Shown here piece after piece: positions 7,357 to 15,438 of a stretch of DNA of 32,746 nt; within the stretch, counting starts at the first letter, position 1; every line of letters begins with the position of its first letter. Origin of the DNA: Bdellovibrionales bacterium (GTDB taxonomy: Bacteria; Bdellovibrionota; Bdellovibrionia; Bdellovibrionales; JAMPXM01). The position numbers and the translations under genes are program-made. Below the pieces are notes generated by a model, which worked only from the letters and a program-made list of their open reading frames with translations, had not been told where the DNA came from and did no database searches. Location of the stretch: contig SYLX01000161.1 of NCBI GenBank assembly GCA_005808505.1, positions 1 to 32,746 of the forward strand. The letters are read 5' to 3'.

Positions 7357-8307
7357 CTAAGTATAGCCGAGTTCTTTCAAACTCGGCCAAAAATTAAATC
7401 CTAAAGGATAACTCAAGCTAGCTTGTTTAATCGTGCTTAACGCTGCAACGCGGCCGGCGAAGTTCAGCGAAGACGTAAAATCCAAACGAGATTCGTCGCG
7501 AAAAACCTCGGCAAAGAACCTGCGAGCCAGTTCGGTCTTGGCAATCGGCACAACTTGAAGTTTTCCCGTTCTCTTCAACGCAATCAGTGTTTTCACTTCT
7601 AAGGGACGTGTCGCCCATTTTTCTTCCGAACGTGGTATGTCGGGATTTCGTGTTGGACTCGCGCTCGCAATCAAGCGGTTCCCTTCTATACGAAGGTAAC
7701 CCTGATCTGAAGCCATCACGCGATATCCCAAATCTGAACTCAATTTAGCGGCGGTCGATTTGCCGATACCGGAGGGGCCAAAGAGCACGACGGCTTGGCC
7801 CTCGTGCTCGACGATCGTTGAATGAAAAAGAAAAGATTGCTTTCGCTCGGCAATGGGCCCAACCGAAACCGACAGTAAGTTGTCGAGAGCATCGGTAAAG
7901 TCTTCGGCAGGGCGAGGCAGCCATACGCGAAACGATTTGCGGTCATCGGTTAAGAGGCCCGTGAAATCTCGATGTATGACCCACTCACCTTGTTCATCGA
8001 CATGAGAATTCTGAAAAGGGTCAGCCTCGTTCCAAAATGAATTCATCCGATCGATGTACTCGCCTCTCGCTGGCGACAAAGTAATTCGAAGATCAGAATC
8101 TCCACGAGGTACGACGAAGCTTTGCCAATAGTTGCGGCAAAGAGAAGACAACTCTTGAGCCCATATGGAATCCAGCAGAACTTCGACCCGCACACCGCCG
8201 ACTTCAAGAGAGAGCGGCTCAACAAACTCTCTTTGAAGCGCGAATTGATCGACAGACTCGAGACGGTTCAAACGTTCTCGAGTGAGCGAAGAGCCAACGA
8301 CTTCCAA
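7357..8307 (-). CDS. HPr-kinase-like (HprK-related) protein
   Basis: 316 residues. The C-terminal half carries an HPrK/PEP-carboxykinase-type P-loop: FHSTIVEHEGQAVVLFGPSGIGKST, Walker A at residues 177-184, then GYRVMASDQGYLRIEG, where HPr kinases have the acidic metal-binding segment. The N-terminal ~150 residues are not recognisable as the HprK N-domain and may bind the peptide. Homologues of this kind accompany RiPP clusters; ThcoK of the paeninodin cluster phosphorylates the C-terminal Ser of the precursor. The gene uses TTG 8307, supported by a strong AAGGGG 6 nt upstream, and overlaps the ABC ATPase end by 40 nt. The precursor-like gene follows at 23 bp. No HPr or PTS gene is nearby, which argues against classical carbon control. 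Confidence 0.8.
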   Translation of the reverse strand: MEVVGSSLTRERLNRLESVDQFALQREFVEPLSLEVGGVRVEVLLDSIWAQELSSLCRNYWQSFVVPRGDSDLRITLSPARGEYIDRMNSFWNEADPFQNSHVDEQGEWVIHRDFTGLLTDDRKSFRVWLPRPAEDFTDALDNLLSVSVGPIAERKQSFLFHSTIVEHEGQAVVLFGPSGIGKSTAAKLSSDLGYRVMASDQGYLRIEGNRLIASASPTRNPDIPRSEEKWATRPLEVKTLIALKRTGKLQVVPIAKTELARRFFAEVFRDESRLDFTSSLNFAGRVAALSTIKQASLSYPLGFNFWPSLKELGYT

Positions 8308-8912
8308 TGAGAACCCCTTGCAAAATCAACGTTGGAGGAGACGATCAAAGCCCCGGAACTACGCGCAAGCCAGCTTTCCGTCGCAAGCCGGACGCGTTCT
8401 TGATTGTCATTGTCCAAAAACGCGAACGGCTCGTCGAGAAGAACTAACATCGGCTGATGTAAAAACGCGCGCGCTAGCGCCACACGCCGACGAAACCCCG
8501 AGGAAATTTCGCGCACCGGCCGGTTTAGATACTTCTCGACACCCCATTCTTCAGCGATCCGTTGAATGTCGCGATCCCCGAAAAAATGGAGTCCCTGAAG
8601 TTTCGCCCAGAAACGAAGATTCTCCAGCACCGTCGCGTTCACGAACAAGCTTGTCTCGTTGGCGGGCGCAAAACCGATGTTCCGACGAAGCCTGTGTTTC
8701 AGAACATCAAAGACTTCGCCTTTGAGACGAATCTCGCCTGCATCCTGCCGCACTAAGCCAGCCAGGATTGAAAGCAAACTCGTCTTACCGGCTCCGTTTG
8801 GTCCGGTCACGACCATCGCTTCCTTGGCGAGGAGTTCAAAGGAAACTCCTTCGAGGACCACCTCGGACCGATAGCTTTTCTTCAGTGCTTTACAGGCGAC
8901 CACAGGACTCAT
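8268..8912 (-). CDS. ABC transporter ATP-binding protein
   Basis: 214 residues from ATG 8912. Walker A is GPNGAGKT (residues 37-44), the signature is EISSGFRRR (135-143) and Walker B is MLVLLDEP (155-162). The sequence is of the single-domain type that pairs with ABC-2 permeases. Two accessory positions look unusual: the Q-loop reads GFAPANETSLF, with no Gln in the usual place, and the switch region reads LIVSSNVD, with Asn where His is normal. No permease is adjacent; the one at 3677-4462, also on the minus strand, is the likely partner. It heads the ATPase, kinase, peptide run. The frame extends upstream to 9074, but that part overlaps the divergent gene and has no ABC similarity. Confidence 0.87.
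   Translation of the reverse strand: MSPVVACKALKKSYRSEVVLEGVSFELLAKEAMVVTGPNGAGKTSLLSILAGLVRQDAGEIRLKGEVFDVLKHRLRRNIGFAPANETSLFVNATVLENLRFWAKLQGLHFFGDRDIQRIAEEWGVEKYLNRPVREISSGFRRRVALARAFLHQPMLVLLDEPFAFLDNDNQERVRLATESWLARSSGALIVSSNVDFARGSHWKSLALRSLENV
8314..8319 (-). promoter_or_regulatory. Shine-Dalgarno for the TTG start of the kinase-like gene
   Basis: AAGGGG on the minus strand, 6 nt upstream of TTG 8307. It lies inside the 3' end of the ATPase gene and decides the unusual start codon, since the next ATG is about 87 codons further in. Confidence 0.6.
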
Positions 8913-8920
8913 ACCGTTAA

Positions 8921-9859
8921 ATGATGCAGCCAATAAGCCATGCAGGAAACCACGAAAGTTTGAGCCGAGCAGAAAATGCGTTGCGCCACCTTCTTCTCGA
9001 TCTTTCACTTGAGGAAGCTTCGAGACACAAGCTTCTCGCACTCGGGCTTTCGCGAGGTTGGATTCCCAGTTCATGGCTTGAGTCGGCTCGAAAAAGACTT
9101 CTCATAAACTCGAAACGAGAAGCGGTTTCCCAGTTCGTTCTCTCTCGTCTGCAGACTCAAACGCGCGGTTTTCAAATTGGCTTATTGAAGGGAGCAGCTC
9201 TCTGGGAATTTTTGTACCGACCCGGAGAACGCGAGGCTTCTGATCTCGATCTCTTCGTCGAAGCTCGGCACTTTGAACCTCTCATAAAAAACCTCGCCGC
9301 TATTGGCTTTACTTCTGCCGTACGCGAAAGTTTTCGAGCCTCCAATTTCAAAACGGTCTGCTCGAGCGGTGATTACCCAGATTTTACGATTGAAGTGCAC
9401 ACGAAGCTTTGGTGGCACGAGCCCCCAAATCATCAGTGGGAATGGAAGCCTTCGCAACGAAACGCGTCTTTTCGCATCCTCACCTTGGAAGACCAGTTCA
9501 TCCATCTCGCGGGTCACTGGATCGCTCAGCACACGATGATCTCGCTGCATTGGTTCTTCGATCTGATCTTGTTTTTGGATCAATTTGAAAAATCCATTGA
9601 TTGGGAGAAGCTCGATCAACGCGCAAAACTTCTTAAACTCAGTCATTCCGTCAGTATTGCGCGCGCTCTTCACCGCTCGCTCGTGAAAGAGGGTCTTCCT
9701 TGCTCGCGACTTGCCAATGTCGATTGGGAGTTTCTCAAATCTCCGAAAGCGAATTCGCTCAAATACTTCCTGACAAAGCATCGAGTCCAAGATCGTTGGC
9801 TTGATGCTCTCACTTATGATCTGCGGTGGCTCCTCGAACGACGGAAAGAGAGCTTATGA
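8921..9859 (+). CDS. NTP_transf_5-type nucleotidyltransferase
   Basis: 312 residues. The key block is LLKGAALWEFLYRPGEREASDLDLFV (from residue 88), matching the family pattern in which a Lys-Gly turn is followed about 18 residues later by a DxD metal site (Asp108, Asp110). IEVHTKLWWHEPPNHQW and LTLEDQFIHLAGHWI further on are also typical. Proteins of this family are frequent in lasso-peptide and PqqD/HprK-type clusters, but their substrate is usually unknown. Only 8 bp separate its ATG from the divergent ATPase start, so promoters must lie inside the opposing genes, or the true start is a downstream TTG (8960 or 8981). Its stop overlaps the following glycosyltransferase as ATGA, linking the peptide locus to the glycan locus. 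Confidence 0.8.
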   Translation: MMQPISHAGNHESLSRAENALRHLLLDLSLEEASRHKLLALGLSRGWIPSSWLESARKRLLINSKREAVSQFVLSRLQTQTRGFQIGLLKGAALWEFLYRPGEREASDLDLFVEARHFEPLIKNLAAIGFTSAVRESFRASNFKTVCSSGDYPDFTIEVHTKLWWHEPPNHQWEWKPSQRNASFRILTLEDQFIHLAGHWIAQHTMISLHWFFDLILFLDQFEKSIDWEKLDQRAKLLKLSHSVSIARALHRSLVKEGLPCSRLANVDWEFLKSPKANSLKYFLTKHRVQDRWLDALTYDLRWLLERRKESL

Positions 9860-11019
9860 GAATCTTGCAAGTCGCAAAATACTACTCGCCCTCGCATGGG
9901 GGAATGGAACGAGTCGTTCGCGAATTGAGCGAAGGCCTCGCTCAAGCGGGTGAGACCGTCCGTGTCGTTGCCGCCTCTTGCGGCGCCTCCCCATCCGTTT
10001 CGCTCAACAATGGTGTTGTCATTCACCGATTGAAAACCTGGGGCACCTTTTTGTCCCAGCCTCTCATTAGCGGCCTCGAGAGAGAAATCGAAGAGTTTCG
10101 ACCTGACGTTATCCATTTTCACGCACCCAATCCGTTGGCACTCGAGGTTGGTTGGAGTCGAAAAATACCGAAGGTCGTTACACTTCACGCTGAACCAGAT
10201 GGATTGAAAAAGTATGTTCATCACGCGCTTCTTCGTCGGCGGCTCAGATCGGCAGAACGAATTATTTTTTCCTCGGATGAAATGGCTCGCGAGAGTGTGC
10301 GTCAGAATCTCGTTCACGATCTAACCCGCGCCCTCGTGATTCCGTTTGGATTTCGCTTCAACTATCTCCAAGCGCTCGGACGAGAAGAAGAAAACGACCT
10401 TCTTCTCTTCGTCGGACGCCTCGTAAAATACAAAGGTCTTGAAACACTCATCGAAGCCATGAAGCGCGTTCGTGGGCGCTTGGCGATCGTAGGTGATGGT
10501 CCCAGCCGCAAATCACTCGAGATGATGGTGAATCGCTTCGGACTTGAAGATCGTATTCGATTTCTGGGAGCTCTACCCGATTCCGATCTAGCGGAGTGGT
10601 ACGAAGCTTGCGCCGTCTACGTGCAACCTTCGATCTCCTCGGCGGAAGCGTTCGGCATCTCGATGATGGAAGCCATGCACTTTGGAAAGCCCGTGATCTC
10701 AACGGATCTCTCAACCGGCGTTCAATCTGTGAATCGGCATTTGGTCAGTGGACTGGTCGTTAAAAGAGCAAATTCGCTCGCGCTCTCAAGCGCGATCAAT
10801 TCACTCCTAAGAGACTCGAGACTACGCCATGACCTTGGCCAAGGTGCGCTTGCGAGAGTCAAACTCTTCACGCCCGAGCGAATGATTCAGAGCCACCTCG
10901 ACCTTTATCGAAGCTTGCTGCCGATGCAGGACGAGCCTCGTGCGCTAGCAACGGACATTCGTCAAGAAAGCCTGCTCGCAGATGCGGACCTGGGTCGGGA
11001 TTCAGAGTTGTCTCGGTAA
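9856..11019 (+). CDS. GT4-family glycosyltransferase
   Basis: 387 residues from ATG 9856, which overlaps the preceding stop as ATGA. The N-terminus RILQVAKYYSPSHGGMERVVRELS is the canonical GT4 opening with the glycine-rich nucleotide-sugar loop. The C-terminal domain has LLFVGRLVKYKGLETLIEA, LAIVGDGPSRKSLE and the EX7E segment SSAEAFGISMMEAMHFGKPVIS. It transfers a sugar from an activated donor, presumably onto undecaprenyl-diphosphate-linked glycan at the cytoplasmic face. Donor and linkage cannot be read from the sequence. It is probably the first gene of the polysaccharide locus, although co-transcription with the nucleotidyltransferase leaves open a role in glycosylating the RiPP-like product. 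Confidence 0.9.
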   Translation: MRILQVAKYYSPSHGGMERVVRELSEGLAQAGETVRVVAASCGASPSVSLNNGVVIHRLKTWGTFLSQPLISGLEREIEEFRPDVIHFHAPNPLALEVGWSRKIPKVVTLHAEPDGLKKYVHHALLRRRLRSAERIIFSSDEMARESVRQNLVHDLTRALVIPFGFRFNYLQALGREEENDLLLFVGRLVKYKGLETLIEAMKRVRGRLAIVGDGPSRKSLEMMVNRFGLEDRIRFLGALPDSDLAEWYEACAVYVQPSISSAEAFGISMMEAMHFGKPVISTDLSTGVQSVNRHLVSGLVVKRANSLALSSAINSLLRDSRLRHDLGQGALARVKLFTPERMIQSHLDLYRSLLPMQDEPRALATDIRQESLLADADLGRDSELSR

Positions 11020-11053
11020 AGGATTCTTCTTCTGTTTCCGACAAGTTAGCTGA

Positions 11054-13315
11054 GTGAAAAAGTCCGCCGACACCCCTTCAGCTAACACTCAATCCGAGCT
11101 GTTTGAGTTCAATCTCTTACAGCTCGTGAATTATTTTTTCTCCCACCGGATCTGGATCGCGGTGGGCACGACGCTTTTCGTTGCGCTTGCAGTTGTTTGG
11201 GTCACTTTCATTCGGCGTCCGATCTATCGTGCGACCGTCACGATCAACATTGATCTCATGGAAGACAAAGCTGGCTCCAATCCCTTCGCGGCCATGATGT
11301 GGCAGCACGACCAGATCATGAACAACAAGATCGGTTTGGTGGAGCAGTACTTTGAATCGCAAGAATTCCGTCTCTGGATGTTCCGAATGATGGCGACAAA
11401 AGATGTTCCCGAAAGCTTGCAAGAGGAGCTGGAGCTCATCCGTCGCGAACTCATTCGTCGCTCGATCGACGAAAAGGACGACGTGATCGACTTCGTTCAC
11501 GGCGCGATCGATCTGCGCGGCAAGTCCGAGAAATCAAGTCTCGAACTCAACGCAAGCGGCGCCTATCCGAAACTCGCCAGCGCGATTGCGAACGTTGGCG
11601 CCCATGCTTTGACCGAGTACAACCGTTTGATGCTCGTTCAGCGACTTAAGTCGCTCAAAGGCTTCTTGAACCAACAGACCTCGCAAACGAAAGCTGAACT
11701 TCGTCGTCTCGAAGATGAACTCGTCGGGCTTCAAAAACGCGCGAAGATTATCTCTCCCGATGAAGTCCGCATCAAAGTTAACGCACTTCAGGTTGAGCAA
11801 GAAGCAAAGCTCATTGAATTTGACCGCCAGTACGCTGCGCTCAATACCTTAATCGCCGAAACGGAAGCCGATCTTCTCTACTTCAAAAAGCTCATGCAGG
11901 ACAACAAACCTGCCTCGCACCTCTATATTGAGCAAATCCAAAAGCGCCTCGAAATCCTTCGTTACCAGAAGCTTCAGACAGCTGATAGCCCACTGGCGGA
12001 TCCGACAATCGACAAAATGATTTCTGACGTTGCTGAAGAGTTGAATAAGCAGTTGACCGGGCTTGGTCCGGTTGGCGCTAGTCCTTGGGAGTACATCAAG
12101 AAGATCGAGACGGCGCTCTTCGATCTAAAACAAAAACGCTCTCAAGCAAAGAGCGAGATGATCGCCCAACAAGCGGCAGTTGTTCGTACAACGAAGGAGT
12201 TTAACGGTCTTCCCGACGTCCTAAAGAAGATGTCGGAAGTTAAGCGAACCATCGATCTTACAACAAGTCTCTTCACCGGCCTCATGACTCGCCTTCAAGA
12301 GACGCAAATTAAAGAAGCCGCGCACGCTAACGACTTGGTCATCGTCTCGCAAGCGGAACCACCAACGGCGCCTGCCGGACTCGGCCGCACGCGCACTGTT
12401 TTACTCGCCGTCATCGGGGGCTTCGCTCTTTCGTGTCTTCCGCTCTTCTTACGATTCGTGTTGCTCCCGACCATCCGGAACGTGAAAGATCTTAAACATC
12501 TCGGAGTTCCGATCATCGGCGCTGTCAGCTGGTTCCGTGGGCATGGCAATGCCGCTTTGAAGATCCAACTCCAGGATAAATGCACGCGGCTTTTAAAAGA
12601 TGGACCCAGCTCACCTGAAGCGAATGCGCTACGATTTGTTCGATTCCAAATTGAGCAGTCGCTATCTCTGCGAGCGCGCAAGATTGGGCAAGCAAGTCGC
12701 GTCGTCATGGTCGGAAGCGTTAACCCGAAAGAAGGCCGCACGTTTACGGCCGTCAACCTTGCTGAGCTTTTTGCCTCCTCGGGTGTCCGGGTTTGCTTAC
12801 TCGATCTCGATTTCTCCAAACCCGGTATGATTGACTTCTTCCCGAATGCGGTCGCCGAAAAATCCGCGATCGTCGAAGTCTTTCCAAAAGAGTGCGGCTT
12901 CAAGATGTCGAAAGTCGATGCGAATCTCTCTTTGATTACGCCGAGCCCGACCACGGCCAATATGAGCGAGCTTCTCGAGACGCGCGAGTTCGAGTCAGCC
13001 CTCAACGCCCTTGAAGTCTACTTCGAGCTAATCATCGTCGATACGCCGCCTTTAAATGGACATATGGAAGCCGTGATCGCCGCTCAATACGCGGACGCAT
13101 TCTTGCTCGTCATCAATCAGCGGCGCACTCTTCGCACTGAAGTAGAAGAGGCGATTCGCGTTCTTCAATCGTCGCTCAAGCTTCCCATTTGGGGCGTGAT
13201 GAACTTCATTTTCGATGAAGTCGCACAAGGACGCCGCAACGGAAAAAAGATCGAGCGCGATCAGCGACGGAAGTCTCCTCCCGCCGCGCCTCCTAAGGAT
13301 GAGCGAGCTGCTTAA
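11054..13315 (+). CDS. Wzz/BY-kinase-like chain-length protein with degenerate P-loop
   Basis: 753 residues from GTG 11054. The Wzz domain has a first membrane span at about residues 33-53, a long periplasmic coiled-coil region (about 60-430) and a second span at about 446-470. A BY-kinase-type ATPase domain follows (from about 525): SSPEANALRFVRFQIEQSL, then Walker A in the form GSVNPKEGRT (residues 554-563), Walker A' CLLDLDFSKPG and Walker B LIIVDTPP. In active kinases the P-loop is GEGKS/T; here the Lys is Arg562. The C-terminal tail (NGKKIERDQRRKSPPAAPPK) has no tyrosines, so the usual autophosphorylation cluster is missing. It probably controls chain length or export as a pseudokinase co-polymerase. 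It converges on the ferritin-like operon. Confidence 0.87.
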   Translation: MKKSADTPSANTQSELFEFNLLQLVNYFFSHRIWIAVGTTLFVALAVVWVTFIRRPIYRATVTINIDLMEDKAGSNPFAAMMWQHDQIMNNKIGLVEQYFESQEFRLWMFRMMATKDVPESLQEELELIRRELIRRSIDEKDDVIDFVHGAIDLRGKSEKSSLELNASGAYPKLASAIANVGAHALTEYNRLMLVQRLKSLKGFLNQQTSQTKAELRRLEDELVGLQKRAKIISPDEVRIKVNALQVEQEAKLIEFDRQYAALNTLIAETEADLLYFKKLMQDNKPASHLYIEQIQKRLEILRYQKLQTADSPLADPTIDKMISDVAEELNKQLTGLGPVGASPWEYIKKIETALFDLKQKRSQAKSEMIAQQAAVVRTTKEFNGLPDVLKKMSEVKRTIDLTTSLFTGLMTRLQETQIKEAAHANDLVIVSQAEPPTAPAGLGRTRTVLLAVIGGFALSCLPLFLRFVLLPTIRNVKDLKHLGVPIIGAVSWFRGHGNAALKIQLQDKCTRLLKDGPSSPEANALRFVRFQIEQSLSLRARKIGQASRVVMVGSVNPKEGRTFTAVNLAELFASSGVRVCLLDLDFSKPGMIDFFPNAVAEKSAIVEVFPKECGFKMSKVDANLSLITPSPTTANMSELLETREFESALNALEVYFELIIVDTPPLNGHMEAVIAAQYADAFLLVINQRRTLRTEVEEAIRVLQSSLKLPIWGVMNFIFDEVAQGRRNGKKIERDQRRKSPPAAPPKDERAA

Positions 13316-13331
13316 TCTTCAACAGGCCTAA

Positions 13332-14066
13332 TCAGTGCTGCACATCTTTCTTTTTCAAAAGAAGCTCATCATGCCAGCGGCGAACGTCAGCTAGGTGTTG
13401 AGCCTCTTTTCGATTGGCTTCCGTAAATTTGATCACCATCGCGTCTTGGCCTGCTTCTTCCGCAAGTCGAATCAACAATTCCCAGCCATCAACGTCGACA
13501 AGCTCCGCCACGTGAAGAGTGTTGATCGCCTGTTCAATGTTGGTCCGGGGATCATTCATCGATTGCACTAAACCCATGCTTTGAACGCCAACGTTGTCAG
13601 CTGCCGGAGTTTGCGCGGTGGGATCCGCACCCAAACTTTCGATGCACTCCCGGAGCATCGCAAAGTGCTGTGCTTCTTCAGCCCGAATTTCCATGAGTCG
13701 ACTGACATTCATGTCAGGAGCTAAGACGCGGGCTTTCGCGATGAATGAATCGTAAAGGCGTACGCCACTTCTCTCAAAAGCTAAACGCTCACCAAGTTTA
13801 TCGAGGAAGATCGTCGGATCATTCCCTTTCAAGACTTGAGCACCCGTGCTCACGGTGCCCTTCATCGTTCCTGGGACCGGAACTGTCCCGACCGGATCAG
13901 CATGTTCGATAAATGTTCTTCGGAGAGACTCCATCGGCGCCAACACGGCATCATGATTTACTTCCTTGAACGGGAGCGCCTCTGACGCTTCGATCATTCT
14001 TTTCGTCATCGAAGGCGCCATCTGGACGCCTGTGCGGTTCAAACCAATTTCGGCTGTCTTTTTCAT
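13332..14066 (-). CDS. Ferritin-like di-iron domain protein
   Basis: 244 residues from ATG 14066, with a strong GGAGGTG before it. The start overlaps the upstream gene's stop as ATGA; the frame extends upstream but without similarity. After a non-helical N-terminal ~85 residues, four helices carry a classic carboxylate-bridged di-iron pattern: Glu98 (LAFERSGVRLYDSF), E131-xx-H134 (RAEEAQHFAML), Glu188 (HVAELVDVDGWE) and E221-xx-H224 (RKEAQHLADVRRWH). Such proteins oxidise or store iron or detoxify peroxide. No targeting signal is seen, so it is probably cytosolic. The exact subfamily is not recognised. Confidence 0.78.
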   Translation of the reverse strand: MKKTAEIGLNRTGVQMAPSMTKRMIEASEALPFKEVNHDAVLAPMESLRRTFIEHADPVGTVPVPGTMKGTVSTGAQVLKGNDPTIFLDKLGERLAFERSGVRLYDSFIAKARVLAPDMNVSRLMEIRAEEAQHFAMLRECIESLGADPTAQTPAADNVGVQSMGLVQSMNDPRTNIEQAINTLHVAELVDVDGWELLIRLAEEAGQDAMVIKFTEANRKEAQHLADVRRWHDELLLKKKDVQH

Positions 14067-15268
14067 GCTTGCACCTCCGGAGCATCGGTGAACATCGGCA
14101 TGCGACCGTTGGTTTGCGCAACGAGCTCGCCACCAGGAATCCATTTAAAGTTATGAGCGATCGCTTCAGATGCGATCCCTTCGCTGTTCATTTGCATGCG
14201 GTAATCGACCGATTTCTGACTTTCCTGATCCGGAGGTACGACCTCTTGACCATTCGAGCGGAATCCCACTTCCTTCGCGAGGACATCGCGAACAAATTCG
14301 CGATGGCTCCTATAAGCAATCGCTTTCGGCAACTTGTTGGGCAAAATCTCGGCTGGATCGCGACCTTCGACCGTCTTAAAGAGTTCGGTGACGTGATTCA
14401 GATGTCCAAGTTCGTAGTCGAGGAAACGCTCCCAAATCGCCTTGATGCGAGGATCCGTCTCGCTTTCAACGCAGCTCCAGTAGTTGTAGACCTCGTTGGC
14501 CTCATGAAGCAGCCACTTCTCCATGAGCGTTTCGGTCGGATCCAGCAACGATTCGTATTGAGTGACGTGCTCTTCTTCGACCGACGCGATTTCTGCGTAC
14601 AACATCCGGGCCACGGGATCGGCAAAGAGTGGACCAATATTCATGTAATAGTTAAATGTCTGCTGCTCGCCGCTCGTGATCGTCAACGCATGAAGTTTTG
14701 AAATAAAATCCGCCGAAGACTTTGAGTACGGACGTCTCACGTTATCATCGTGGTGACGATGATGGTGCATGGTTGCGCGGCCCGGGAAGATGTCCGTGTA
14801 GCTTTGAAGAATGTTGTTGGCATCCTTACCTTCAAGACGATCAAGAAGTGCGGAGTACCGGTAAAGATGGTCAAAGTCTTCAAGAAGTCCGAAGCGATAC
14901 ATCTGCGCTAAGTAAGGATCCGGTTCGTGTTGCGCAATACTCGCCGTGACCTCAATGGCGACCTGCTCATAAGCAACGGTTGTCTCAACTGGTGATTGAT
15001 CCGCAGGAAGCAGCCAATTGATCACTGTCTGTTGATGCTGCTCAATCTGACGAATGCGCGCGAGTTCCAAGCGAAGTTCGCCGTTCACTCGAGCCGCATT
15101 GTGAGAAAACATCACGGATTCAAACTCGATTCCGTTCATCAGAATCACGCGAATTCTCGTGAACGCATCCTGATTTAACTTGCTGATAGGTTTTTGGACC
15201 AGATCTTTCCACGTGAAATTCTGCTGGTCGATCGGTCTTCCTTTGGTTTTGAGTAAATCCAGGCTCAT
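14063..15268 (-). CDS. Large ferritin-like protein
   Basis: 401 residues from ATG 15268, with GGAGG about 9 nt upstream. It is mostly helical and rich in Glu/His pairs: E130-xxx-H134 (LLEDFDHLYRY), E231-xx-H234 (ASVEEEHVTQYESLL) and E286-xx-H289 (DYELGHLNHVTELF), the spacing expected of ferritin/rubrerythrin-type iron sites. A histidine cluster HHHRHHDD at about residues 168-175 may bind additional metal. The C-terminal ~80 residues are polar and without recognised motifs. It is the first gene of a two-gene operon. Both products may form a hetero-oligomeric iron or peroxide-handling complex. I do not recognise a named family, so function beyond metal binding is inferred. Confidence 0.7.
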   Translation of the reverse strand: MSLDLLKTKGRPIDQQNFTWKDLVQKPISKLNQDAFTRIRVILMNGIEFESVMFSHNAARVNGELRLELARIRQIEQHQQTVINWLLPADQSPVETTVAYEQVAIEVTASIAQHEPDPYLAQMYRFGLLEDFDHLYRYSALLDRLEGKDANNILQSYTDIFPGRATMHHHRHHDDNVRRPYSKSSADFISKLHALTITSGEQQTFNYYMNIGPLFADPVARMLYAEIASVEEEHVTQYESLLDPTETLMEKWLLHEANEVYNYWSCVESETDPRIKAIWERFLDYELGHLNHVTELFKTVEGRDPAEILPNKLPKAIAYRSHREFVRDVLAKEVGFRSNGQEVVPPDQESQKSVDYRMQMNSEGIASEAIAHNFKWIPGGELVAQTNGRMPMFTDAPEVQA

Positions 15269-15328
15269 CCCGTTGTTCCTCCCTGCGTGCGGCTTCTGCT
15301 GATGATCAAACGGAAGCTTGCGCTGCCA

Positions 15329-15345
15329 TTTCGTTGTTCACGAAA
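15329..15345. promoter_or_regulatory. Inverted repeat upstream of the ferritin-like operon
   Basis: TTTCGT, a 5-nt spacer and ACGAAA form a perfect 6+6 bp inverted repeat, 61 nt upstream of the ferritin-like start at 15268, within the 170-bp gap to the wecB-like gene. It could be an operator or a small leader hairpin. No convincing promoter hexamers were found around it. Confidence 0.3.
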
Positions 15346-15438
15346 AGCTACTCGCGCCCAGGAAGGGAATCTTGCGAAAGGTGTAAAGAGGGTTTCTCGT
15401 TTTTGTAAACGTACTTATGATTCAAAGACTGGTGAAGC

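Noticed and set aside
7115-8307. Standard lasso peptide cluster
   Set aside because: The kinase and YxxP motif fit, but no Asn-synthetase-like cyclase or transglutaminase-like leader protease is present and the tail does not begin with a typical lasso core.
7357-8307. True HPr kinase/phosphorylase controlling sugar uptake
   Set aside because: No HPr, EI or PTS gene is nearby, the N-terminal half is unlike HprK, and its neighbours are peptide-modification genes.
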